Positions 1 through 5,602 of a stretch of 5,602 bases of DNA are shown piece by piece. The stretch covers positions 1-5,602 of the forward strand of contig DATAYF010000776.1 in the NCBI GenBank assembly GCA_036272735.1. Direction: 5' to 3'. Position 1 is the first letter of the stretch, and each line of letters opens with the position of its first letter. The position numbers and the translations under genes are program-made. This stretch comes from DATAYF01 sp036272735. GTDB taxonomy: Bacteria; Chloroflexota; Ktedonobacteria; Ktedonobacterales; Ktedonobacteraceae. Under the pieces are notes generated by a model. It ran no database searches, was not told the origin of the DNA, and saw nothing but the letters and a program-made list of their open reading frames with translations.

Positions 1-2442
1 CATCCAGATGATCGGCCTCGGGCCCGGGAGGCGTGGCAGACCTCCATCCAGACCGGCAGGCCCTATGAAGTGGAGCACCGCATGCAAGACGGCACCAGCG
101 GAGCGTATCGCTGGTTTCTGGTCCGAGGTGTGCCGCAGCGAAATGCCCAGGGCACGATTCTGCACTGGGTGGGAACCTGCACCGACATCGACGAGCAGAA
201 ACAGGCCGAAGAGCGGATCACAGCCAGCGAGCAGAACTGGCGGGTGCTGGCCGAAACGGTGCCGCAGCTGGTATGGACAACGCGGCCCGATGGTCGGACT
301 GACTACGTGAATCAGCGCTATTGTGATGTGACGCAGGCCGATTTTGAGCAGTTACGGGATTATGGATGGCGTCAGTTCGTGCATCCTGAAGATATTGAGC
401 GGACACTGGCTCTTCGGCAACATTCACTTGCAACAGGGGAACTCTATGAGGACGAATATCGTCTCAGAAATAGTCGGACCGGCGAATATCGCTGGTTTTT
501 AGTCCGCGCGTATTCGGTGCGTGACGAAGCAGGCCAGATCATCAAATGGTTTGGGACCGGTACCGACATTGATGACAAAAAGCAGGCCGAAGACGAAATC
601 CGTGCCCTGATCGATACCATTCCCCAGTTGGTCTGGACAGGACGACCGGACGGGTATGTCGACTTGTATAATCAACGCTGGCGCGACTATACCCACATGT
701 CCACTCAACAGGCCCAGGGGAACGGATGGCTGCAGTGTACGCATCCTGATGACCGGCAACGCGTGCTGGCAGTGTGGCAGCGCGCTGTCCAGGCAGGCGG
801 GCCCTATGAAACGGAACAGCGCCTGCAAAATGGCACCACCGGAGACTATCGCTGGTTCCTGATGCAAGCAGCGCCCTTCAAAGATGCGCAGGGCACGATC
901 TTCAAATATGTTGGCACCTGCACCGACATCGATGACCGGAAACGGGCCGAGCAGCAGCTCAAAGAAAGCCGGGAGAACTTGCGCGTGCTGGCCGAAACGG
1001 TGCCGCAGCTGGTGTGGACAACTCGACCAGATGGCCGTCTTGACTACTGTAATCAGCGCTATTGTGATGTGACGCAGGCCGATTTTGAGCAGTTACGGGA
1101 CTATGGATGGCATCAATTTCTGCATCCTGAAGATGCTGAACGTGCGCTCACCTTTCGGCAACATTCTCTCGAAACGGGTGAGCTCTTTGAGAACGAACAT
1201 CGTCTCGGAAATGGTCAGACAGGAGGGTACCGCTGGTTCTTAGCCCGCGCCATGCCCGTGCGCGATGAAACCGGCCAGATCGTCAAGTGGTTTGGCACCA
1301 GCACCGATATTCATGACAAAAAGCAGGCCGAAGACGAAATCCGTGTCCTGGTTGATGCCATCCCCCAATTCGTCTGGATTACGGGCCCCGATAGCTCATG
1401 TGAATACTGCAACCAACGCTGGTGTGACTATACCAACATGACTTCTGAACAATACCAGGGGAACGGCTGGCTCCAGGCCATCCACCCTGATGACCAGCAA
1501 CGCGTGCTGGCAGTGTGGCAGCGCGCTGTCCAGGCAGGCGGGCCGTATGAAGCGGAACAGCGCCTGCGCAATGGCATCACCGGAGACTATCGTTGGTTTC
1601 TTGCCAGAGGAGCGCCGCTCAAAGATGCCCAGGGCACGATCCTGAAATATTTTGGCACCACTACTGACATCGATGACTGGAAACAGGCCGAGCAGCGTCT
1701 CAAAGAAAGCCGGGAGAACTTGCGCGTGCTGGCCGAAACGGTGCCGCAGTTCGTCTGGATTGAACGACCGGACGGGTATGTAGAGTACTTGAATCAACGG
1801 TATATCGACTACCTCCAAGCAAGGCCAGAGCAATTGCAAAGCGATGGATGGAGCCTATTTTTGCACTCGGATGATTATCAGCGTGCCCTGGCTACCTGGC
1901 GTCATGCGCTTGAAACGGGGGAACCCCATGAGATCGAATATCGCCTCAAGGATGGTCAAACGGGGACGTATCGCTGGTTCTTAGCCCGCGCCATGCCCGT
2001 GCGCGATGAAACCGGCCAGATCGTCAAGTGGTTTGGCACCAGCACCGATATTCATGACAAAAAGCAGGCCGAAGACGAACTTCATGTCCTGATCGATGCC
2101 ATCCCCCAACTTGTGTGGATGTTGCGCCCCGATGGCTCATGTGAATACGGCAACCAACGCTGGTGTGACTATACCAACATGACTTCTGAACAATACCAGG
2201 GGAACGGCTGGCTCCAGGCCATCCACCCCGACGATTATCAGCACACGCTGGCGGCCTGGCGTCATGCGTGTGCCTCGGGTGAACCTTTTGAGATCGAATA
2301 TCGTCTCAAGGATGGCCAGATAGGCGCCTATCGCTGGTTCTTAGCCCGCGCCATGCCCGTGCGCGATGAAACCGGCCAGATCGTCAAGTGGTTCGGCACC
2401 TGCACCGACATCGACGAGCAGAAACGTATTGAGGAAGCCCTG
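1..2442 (+). repeat. 741-bp (two-PAS) tandem repeat inside the kinase gene, about 3.3 copies
   Basis: The coding sequence repeats with an exact 741-bp period, or 247 codons, corresponding to one A-type plus one B-type PAS domain. Identical blocks found by eye, all offset by exactly 741: 310-359 with 1051-1100, 961-1008 with 1702-1749, 1231-1338 with 1972-2079 (108 bp identical), and 1409-1487 with 2150-2228 (79 bp identical). The partial PAS at the left edge keeps the register: 61-69 recurs at 802-810, and 178-202 recurs at 2401-2425, three periods away. Long stretches without synonymous change imply recent duplication or ongoing homogenisation. The repeat probably continues upstream of the window. 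Confidence 0.93.
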
Positions 2443-3492
2443 CGTCAGAGCCAGGAGCGTGCGAGCATCCTGATGAACTCCAGCATTATCGGGATCTTTG
2501 TCTCCGAAGATGAGCAGGTTGTGGATGCCAATGACACCTATCTGCACATGACCGGCTATAGCCGGGAAGACCTCCGCGCGGGACGCATCAGCTGGGCCCG
2601 CATGACACCTGCTGAATACATCCCTCAAACGCAGCAAGCACACCAGGAACTCGCTGCGTCACACCATGTGACGCGTTACGAGAAAGATTATACCTGTAAA
2701 GATGGGAGCCGTCTTCCCGTGGTCGTGGGAGCCATAGCGTTACGCCTTGATCCATTCCAGGTGATTGGCTTTGTGCTGGATAATTCGGCGCGCAAAGCCC
2801 TGGAGCAACGCAAAGATGACTTTATCAGCATGGCCAGCCATGAACTGAAGACTCCGCTCACCTCGTTGCAGCTGCAAACGCAACTGCTGGCAAAGCAACT
2901 GGCAAAGCAAGGCATCTCCAACGCTGCTCCGGCCCTTTCCAGAATGGAGGTGCAGTGCAAACAATTAGAGCGATTGATCGGAGAGTTCCTGGATGTCTCC
3001 AAGATCCAGGCAGACAGACTGGAGTATCTGCAGGAACCCGTGGATCTCGACGCATTGCTCCATGAGGTAGTAGACGCTCTGCAACCCATCCATCCCAGCC
3101 ACACCATTCTGGTACGTGGCGCGGGGCAGACCCACCTGATCGGGGACCCGGACCGGCTCGGACAGGTCTTCACCAACCTGCTCAGCAATGCCATCAAATA
3201 TTCTCCCGGTGCCAAGACGGTCGAGATGGATCTCGACGCCTCCAAAGATGCGGTCACGGTCCATGTACACGATCATGGCCTGGGCATCCCGCAAGAGCAG
3301 CGCGACAAGATTTTTGAGCGCTTCTACCGGGCCTCAGATCCCAGGCAGAAAGCGATCCCCGGCCTGGGCATGGGGTTGTACATTACCGCGGAGATCGTCA
3401 AGCGTCATGGGGGAACCATCACTGTGGACAGCCAAATGGGAAGGGGATCGACCTTTACGGTGACCCTTCCCAGGCAGAGGAGGGAGGACTGA
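1..3492 (+). CDS. Multi-PAS sensor histidine kinase, 5'-truncated by the window edge
   Basis: The frame is open from base 1 to the TGA at 3490-3492, giving 1163 visible residues. A GTG at 70 lies inside a PAS domain and is not a credible start. Domains in window numbering: tail of a PAS (1-79), six PAS_3/PAC-like domains (about 80-200, 201-326, 327-447, 448-573, 574-694, 695-822), one divergent PAS (about 823-938), HisKA (about 939-1006) and HATPase_c (about 1045-1160). The H-box is SHELKTPL with phospho-acceptor His947. The N-box is FTNLLSNAIKYS with Asn1059 and Asn1063. The G1 box is DHGLGIP (1091-1097), the F-box ERFYRA, and the G2 box GLGMGL (1121-1126). All catalytic boxes are intact, so it should autophosphorylate and pass phosphate to an unseen response regulator. 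PAS domains are joined by charged helical linkers (KQAEDE, KRAEQQLKESREN). No membrane segment is visible, so a cytosolic sensor is likely; the PAS ligand cannot be read from sequence. No receiver domain is fused and none is encoded nearby. Confidence 0.95.
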   Translation, partial: HPDDRPRAREAWQTSIQTGRPYEVEHRMQDGTSGAYRWFLVRGVPQRNAQGTILHWVGTCTDIDEQKQAEERITASEQNWRVLAETVPQLVWTTRPDGRTDYVNQRYCDVTQADFEQLRDYGWRQFVHPEDIERTLALRQHSLATGELYEDEYRLRNSRTGEYRWFLVRAYSVRDEAGQIIKWFGTGTDIDDKKQAEDEIRALIDTIPQLVWTGRPDGYVDLYNQRWRDYTHMSTQQAQGNGWLQCTHPDDRQRVLAVWQRAVQAGGPYETEQRLQNGTTGDYRWFLMQAAPFKDAQGTIFKYVGTCTDIDDRKRAEQQLKESRENLRVLAETVPQLVWTTRPDGRLDYCNQRYCDVTQADFEQLRDYGWHQFLHPEDAERALTFRQHSLETGELFENEHRLGNGQTGGYRWFLARAMPVRDETGQIVKWFGTSTDIHDKKQAEDEIRVLVDAIPQFVWITGPDSSCEYCNQRWCDYTNMTSEQYQGNGWLQAIHPDDQQRVLAVWQRAVQAGGPYEAEQRLRNGITGDYRWFLARGAPLKDAQGTILKYFGTTTDIDDWKQAEQRLKESRENLRVLAETVPQFVWIERPDGYVEYLNQRYIDYLQARPEQLQSDGWSLFLHSDDYQRALATWRHALETGEPHEIEYRLKDGQTGTYRWFLARAMPVRDETGQIVKWFGTSTDIHDKKQAEDELHVLIDAIPQLVWMLRPDGSCEYGNQRWCDYTNMTSEQYQGNGWLQAIHPDDYQHTLAAWRHACASGEPFEIEYRLKDGQIGAYRWFLARAMPVRDETGQIVKWFGTCTDIDEQKRIEEALRQSQERASILMNSSIIGIFVSEDEQVVDANDTYLHMTGYSREDLRAGRISWARMTPAEYIPQTQQAHQELAASHHVTRYEKDYTCKDGSRLPVVVGAIALRLDPFQVIGFVLDNSARKALEQRKDDFISMASHELKTPLTSLQLQTQLLAKQLAKQGISNAAPALSRMEVQCKQLERLIGEFLDVSKIQADRLEYLQEPVDLDALLHEVVDALQPIHPSHTILVRGAGQTHLIGDPDRLGQVFTNLLSNAIKYSPGAKTVEMDLDASKDAVTVHVHDHGLGIPQEQRDKIFERFYRASDPRQKAIPGLGMGLYITAEIVKRHGGTITVDSQMGRGSTFTVTLPRQRRED

Positions 3493-3850
3493 CCAGAGAA
3501 AGCACGCCAGGCGCGTCATCTGAGTCGGCGATGGCGGCAGCAGCGGTTTCGGCACGGATGGTACCGCCATCACGGACGAGATTCCTGCGGACACCGTCGC
3601 TGGGAACGTTCCGTCTGAAGCCGGAGGCTGCTCTTGCAGCGCAGCATGGAGACAAACGGTCTTGCTTGTGCATTTCAGCCTTCCCCAGGCATGCGGACGC
3701 CGTGCCGAGCAAGCGCTTGCGCGACAGGGCCTCGACATTCGCCGAAGTGCGCTGACCAGTCATCTACACCTGGAGGGCGATGTAGATACCAGCAAAGAGC
3801 CGATCGAGCAGATCAAAAACGCTCGCGAGAGTCACGAGCAAAGAAAAACG
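3493..3850. other. Non-coding or decayed stretch downstream of the kinase
   Basis: No gene can be supported here. The plus frame that includes 3524-3919 is open but has no good start with a ribosome binding site. The part at 3662-3850 reads somewhat protein-like (LVHFSLPQACGRRAEQALAR, then SALTSHLHLEGDVD) before running into the inverted-repeat element at 3851. I do not recognise a family. It could be the remnant of a gene cut by the element, or chance openness in GC-rich DNA. No clear rho-independent terminator for the kinase was found. Confidence 0.4.
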
Positions 3851-4029
3851 GAAGGGAAGTGTCAGAACTCAGGAAACAGTCAGGTAATGGAAGGAATGTT
3901 CCCCCACTTCCACCCCTAAAAAGTACGAAAAGGGGAACATTGTCCCTACCCTTCGCGCATTCTGAACGTCTATTTTCCCACTTTGGGGAAGCTTTTCCGG
4001 TCATGTTCTGAGTTCTGACACTTCCTTTC
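3851..4029. mobile_element. MITE-like element, 179 bp, with 22-bp terminal inverted repeats
   Basis: Bases 3851-3872 and 4008-4029 are inverted copies matching at 21 of 22 positions, with core AGTGTCAGAACTCAG on the left and its complement on the right. The 135 bp between them hold no plausible gene, but carry a perfect 10-bp inverted repeat (3895-3904 with 3932-3941) and a short TTCCC/GGGAA hairpin (3975-3990). Small size, long matched ends and no coding capacity fit a non-autonomous miniature inverted-repeat element. I saw no convincing target-site duplication, so insertion by transposition is inferred, and the parent IS family cannot be named. A large structured RNA or regulatory palindrome is the alternative. 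It lies about 130 bp upstream of the reductase start. Confidence 0.6.
3895..3941. repeat. Internal 10-bp perfect inverted repeat of the MITE-like element
   Basis: AATGTTCCCC at 3895-3904 is mirrored by GGGGAACATT at 3932-3941, with 27 bases between. It is nested inside the larger inverted repeat, so the element can fold into a branched stem. Internal secondary structure of this kind is common in MITEs and in structured RNAs. Confidence 0.7.
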
Positions 4030-4042
4030 TGGCAGCAATAGG

Positions 4043-4101
4043 TCGAAGAGCCACTACTCATCTGCTGGTTGATTCGTGTAAGATAACATAGTGCTCTTCG
4101 A
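4043..4101. promoter_or_regulatory. Inverted repeat in the aldo-keto reductase leader
   Basis: TCGAAGAGCCACTA at 4043-4056 pairs with TAGTGCTCTTCGA at 4089-4101, with one unpaired C in the left arm; the outer nine bases match perfectly. The spacer (4057-4088) is AT-richer. I could not place a convincing -35/-10 pair, so whether this is an operator flanking a promoter, a hairpin in the 5' leader, or another small repeat remnant is open. Confidence 0.4.
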
Positions 4102-4117
4102 TATGAGAGGGTCTATT

Positions 4118-4131
4118 GCTTATGCATAAGC
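4118..4131. promoter_or_regulatory. Perfect 14-bp palindrome just upstream of the reductase ribosome binding site
   Basis: GCTTATGCATAAGC reads the same on both strands. It ends 10 bases before the ribosome binding site and 25 bases before the ATG at 4157, a position typical of an operator for a dimeric repressor. No regulator gene is present in the window, so the role is inferred from symmetry and position only. Confidence 0.45.
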
Positions 4132-4141
4132 TATTTAAGTG

Positions 4142-4147
4142 AAGGAG
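4142..4147 (+). promoter_or_regulatory. Ribosome binding site that fixes the reductase start
   Basis: AAGGAG lies nine bases before the ATG at 4157, near-ideal Shine-Dalgarno spacing. It overlaps codons that would belong to the alternative upstream GTG at 4139, which argues for translation from 4157. Confidence 0.8.
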
Positions 4148-4156
4148 CAGTACGTT

Positions 4157-5164
4157 ATGCGGATTAAACGTCTTGGTGCTACAGGTCTAAAGGTGAGTGA
4201 GGTTTGCCTGGGTACAATGACATTTGGTAATCAGGCGGACCAGGCGGCGGCGTTTGAGATTATGGATACCGCTGAACAGGGTGGCATCAATTTTTTTGAT
4301 ACGGCCGATGTTTATCCCGGCGGCGAGAAGGCGCTGGTGGGGGTGACTGAAGAGATTGTCGGTAACTGGCTGCGTGAGCGCAATGCTCGCGATCGTATCG
4401 TGTTGGCCACAAAGTGTTACGGCAAGATGGGGCCAAATCCCAATGATCAAGGATTAAGCCGCCGTCATATTGTTGCGGCCTGTGAGGCCAGCTTGAAGCG
4501 TCTGAAAACTGATTATATCGATCTTTACCAGGTGCACCAGTTTGATGCTGAGACACCTCTTGAAGAGACCCTGCGTGCGCTGGATGATCTGGTGCGCGTT
4601 GGTAAAGTACGCTACGTTGGTTGCTCGAATTTCCCAGCCTGGCGCCTGGCCGATGCTTTATGGACCAGTAATGTCAATGGTCTGGAACGTATTGTCTGTG
4701 TACAGCCACGCTACAACATAGCTTTTCGGATGATCGAAGATGAATTGCTGCCATTGTGCCAGGAACATGGTGTTGGAGTGATCGTGTATAATCCACTGGC
4801 CGCTGGCGTCCTGACGGGTCGCTATGTGGAAAAGCCAGAAGCAGAGACGGGAACGCGTTTCAAGTCGAAAAATCCCAATGACTTGTATCGCCGTCGTTAT
4901 TGGAATGAAGCACTACATGAGCAGGTGAAGCAGCTCTCGGAATTTATGACGGGACGCGGCAAACAGCTGACCCACGTGGCTGTGGCCTGGGTACTGTCTC
5001 AGCCTGCAGTCACCTCCGCTATTCTTGGCGCCAGCCGCCCCGACCAGCTCAAAGAGAGTCTGGGTGGTGTCGGATTGACTCTGGATGAAGAAGAATTGCG
5101 CGCCTGCGACGACATCTGGTATAACCTGCCGCGCATTCGCGACAAAGAAATTGCCAGACGCTAA
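4157..5164 (+). CDS. Aldo-keto reductase (NADPH-dependent oxidoreductase)
   Basis: This encodes 335 residues, a normal length for bacterial aldo-keto reductases of the Tas/YajO-like type, which fold as a TIM barrel and reduce aldehydes or ketones with NADPH in the cytosol. It starts MRIKRLGATGLKVSEVCLG, the family's usual first strand. The catalytic tetrad is complete: Asp48 and Tyr53 in FFDTADVY, Lys86 in ATKCYG, and His127 in DLYQVHQFD. Further family motifs are GKVRYVGCSNF (149-159), QPRYNI (183-188), GVIVYNPLAAGVLTGRY (207-223) and the cofactor-phosphate segment ILGASRPDQ (289-297). The start is ATG 4157, supported by AAGGAG nine bases upstream; GTG 4139 would add six residues before the conserved start and overlap that site. 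The gene stands alone: no neighbour is close enough for co-transcription. The physiological substrate cannot be deduced. Confidence 0.95.
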   Translation: MRIKRLGATGLKVSEVCLGTMTFGNQADQAAAFEIMDTAEQGGINFFDTADVYPGGEKALVGVTEEIVGNWLRERNARDRIVLATKCYGKMGPNPNDQGLSRRHIVAACEASLKRLKTDYIDLYQVHQFDAETPLEETLRALDDLVRVGKVRYVGCSNFPAWRLADALWTSNVNGLERIVCVQPRYNIAFRMIEDELLPLCQEHGVGVIVYNPLAAGVLTGRYVEKPEAETGTRFKSKNPNDLYRRRYWNEALHEQVKQLSEFMTGRGKQLTHVAVAWVLSQPAVTSAILGASRPDQLKESLGGVGLTLDEEELRACDDIWYNLPRIRDKEIARR

Positions 5165-5182
5165 CGTTATAATTTCACCACC

Positions 5183-5202
5183 AAAGCCTGATAAAGCCTG
5201 AT
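5183..5202 (+). repeat. Tandem duplication of a 10-bp unit after the reductase
   Basis: AAAGCCTGAT occurs twice head to tail, at 5183-5192 and 5193-5202, beginning 18 bases after the reductase stop codon. It is probably a small slippage duplication with no visible function. Confidence 0.8.
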
Positions 5203-5232
5203 TATGTATAGTAATAGAAAGCTACACATAAT
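5201..5232 (+). terminator. AT-rich hairpin downstream of the reductase, possible terminator
   Basis: ATTATGTATAG (5201-5211) pairs with CTACACATAAT (5222-5232), with one A-C mismatch in 11 positions and a 10-base loop. It begins 36 bases after the stop codon. The stem is weak and no T tract follows, so intrinsic termination is doubtful; it may be one of several hairpins left by insertion-sequence activity. Confidence 0.3.
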
Positions 5233-5233
5233 A

Positions 5234-5290
5234 TATACAGAGCAACTTCGGGTTCGCAAAGATCTAGTGCCCCCAAAATTGCTCTGTATA
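5234..5290. repeat. 12-bp perfect inverted repeat, 57-bp span
   Basis: TATACAGAGCAA (5234-5245) is mirrored by TTGCTCTGTATA (5279-5290). Pairing continues inward imperfectly (TT and GGG with CCC and AA), reaching 17 of 19 positions. The two arms could be outer or inner ends of a decayed insertion element, or a strong hairpin that terminates transcripts from either side. Confidence 0.7.
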
Positions 5291-5293
5291 ACG

Positions 5294-5602
5294 TCATATT
5301 GAAAGTTTTCTTTTGGGGTCGCATAAGTGACTTTGCCTGTGCTGGCTACTTGGCATATCCGTTCTAGAAAAGCGCAACATCAGAGCTTTTTGACGCGAAC
5401 TTTTTTTGACGAAAGTCTTGATTTTTAGAACGGATATGCCAAGTAGCCAGCACAGGGGACGACACCGCTTCTCCAACTCAGGAGCAAAGTGCTGCAGCCA
5501 ACGGTAAATCGTCGTATGGCCAACATGCAGCCCTCGTTCCAGCAGTATCTCTTCCAGGTCTCGGTAACTGAGTGCATAGCGCAAATACCACCGGACGCAG
5601 AG
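5294..5602 (-). pseudogene. IS6-family transposase, N-terminal remnant, truncated and chimeric
   Basis: Read on the minus strand from the window edge, the frame begins VRWYLRYALSYRDLEEILLE and continues through HTTIYRWLQHFAPELEKRCRP. This is the hallmark N-terminal helix-turn-helix region of IS6/IS26/IS240-type DDE transposases. The true start is beyond 5602; a TTG at 5582-5584 lies inside the conserved block. Homology ends at RCRP, about base 5456-5459. The expected continuation with the first catalytic Asp (a DETY-type motif) is absent, and the remaining frame to the stop near 5294 reads through a palindrome into unrelated residues (LCWLLGISVLKIK onward). The whole catalytic domain is therefore missing and the protein cannot transpose anything. 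Confidence 0.85.
5336..5456. repeat. Perfect 30-bp inverted repeat with 61-bp spacer at the transposase break point
   Basis: Bases 5336-5365 and 5427-5456 are exact reverse complements over 30 bp. Pairing can run five bases further inward (5366-5370 with 5422-5426) with one G-T wobble. The spacer holds TTTTTGACG twice (5387-5395 and 5403-5411) and a smaller AAAAGC/GCTTTT stem (5368-5373 with 5385-5390). The right arm begins exactly where IS6 transposase similarity ends. No target-site duplication is evident. It may be a small inverted-repeat element or an inverted duplication made during an IS-linked rearrangement. Confidence 0.85.

Larger units (their letters stand above)
5250..5602 (-). mobile_element. 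Candidate IS6-family element remnant, end of the element near 5250
   Basis: The minus-strand transposase fragment points toward lower coordinates, so the element's distal end should lie left of it. At 5250-5261 the plus strand reads GGGTTCGCAAAG, which resembles IS6-family terminal repeats of the form GGTTCTGTTGCAAAG with a few bases missing. The resemblance is from memory and short. No matching second end is in the window, so the boundary is tentative. Confidence 0.3.

Noticed and set aside
70..72. GTG as the kinase start codon
   Set aside because: The frame is open to base 1 and the residues before it continue a PAS domain in the 741-bp register (61-69 recurs at 802-810), so the gene starts upstream of the window.
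1396..1839. Minus-strand open frame of 147 residues, and others opposite the kinase (for example 499-867, 2688-3257)
   Set aside because: They lie antisense to well-supported PAS and kinase domains, recur because the repeats recur, and show no recognisable family motifs or start signals.
1..2442. CRISPR-like or non-coding tandem repeat interpretation of the kinase repeats
   Set aside because: The repeat unit is 741 bp, in frame throughout and encodes PAS domains; no short regularly spaced repeats with unique spacers are present.
3603..3612. GGAACGTTCC palindrome as a LexA-type operator
   Set aside because: Only 10 bp, lacks the usual spacer of known LexA boxes, and has no gene start nearby.
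3334..3763. Two overlapping minus-strand frames across the kinase 3' end
   Set aside because: Low-complexity Ala/Ser/Pro-rich translations with no motif; they overlap the conserved HATPase G2 region and look like GC-driven shadows.
3634..4011. Plus-strand frame of 125 residues
   Set aside because: It reads straight through the inverted-repeat element, has no credible ribosome binding site, and its composition is not protein-like.
4069..4090. TTGATT followed by AACATA as a sigma-70-type promoter
   Set aside because: The hexamers are spaced too closely for a standard promoter, and no better pair with 16-18 bp spacing was found.
4139..4141. GTG as the reductase start
   Set aside because: It overlaps the AAGGAG ribosome binding site and adds six non-conserved residues ahead of the family's normal N-terminus.

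Overview
The window looks like chromosomal DNA of a GC-moderate bacterium with many sensor kinases and insertion sequences. The very long PAS-repeat histidine kinase next to an IS6-type transposase fragment would fit a Ktedonobacteria-like member of the Chloroflexota. That placement is inference from gene style only; no rRNA or marker gene is present to test it.

Layout. (1) 1-3492, plus strand: the 3' part of a large soluble sensor histidine kinase. It is already open at base 1, so its true start lies upstream. It holds the end of one PAS domain, six complete and very similar PAS domains, one divergent PAS domain, and a complete HisKA plus HATPase_c core. The PAS section is a higher-order tandem repeat with an exact 741-bp (247-codon, two-PAS) period. 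(2) 3493-4156: about 660 bp without a convincing gene. It contains a GC-rich, possibly decayed stretch, then a 179-bp MITE-like element with 22-bp terminal inverted repeats, then a leader with an inverted repeat, a perfect 14-bp palindrome and a strong ribosome binding site. (3) 4157-5164, plus strand: a complete aldo-keto reductase with an intact catalytic tetrad. (4) 5165-5602: a chain of inverted repeats, ending in an IS6-family transposase remnant on the minus strand. The transposase homology stops exactly at one arm of a perfect 30-bp inverted repeat.

The kinase and reductase are separated by more than 650 bp and a mobile-element-like insert, so nothing suggests one operon. No response regulator is encoded here, so the kinase is an orphan within this window. 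The most unusual content is repeat architecture rather than a new multigene system: register-exact PAS duplication with signs of gene conversion, the MITE-like element, and the long palindrome at the transposase break point.
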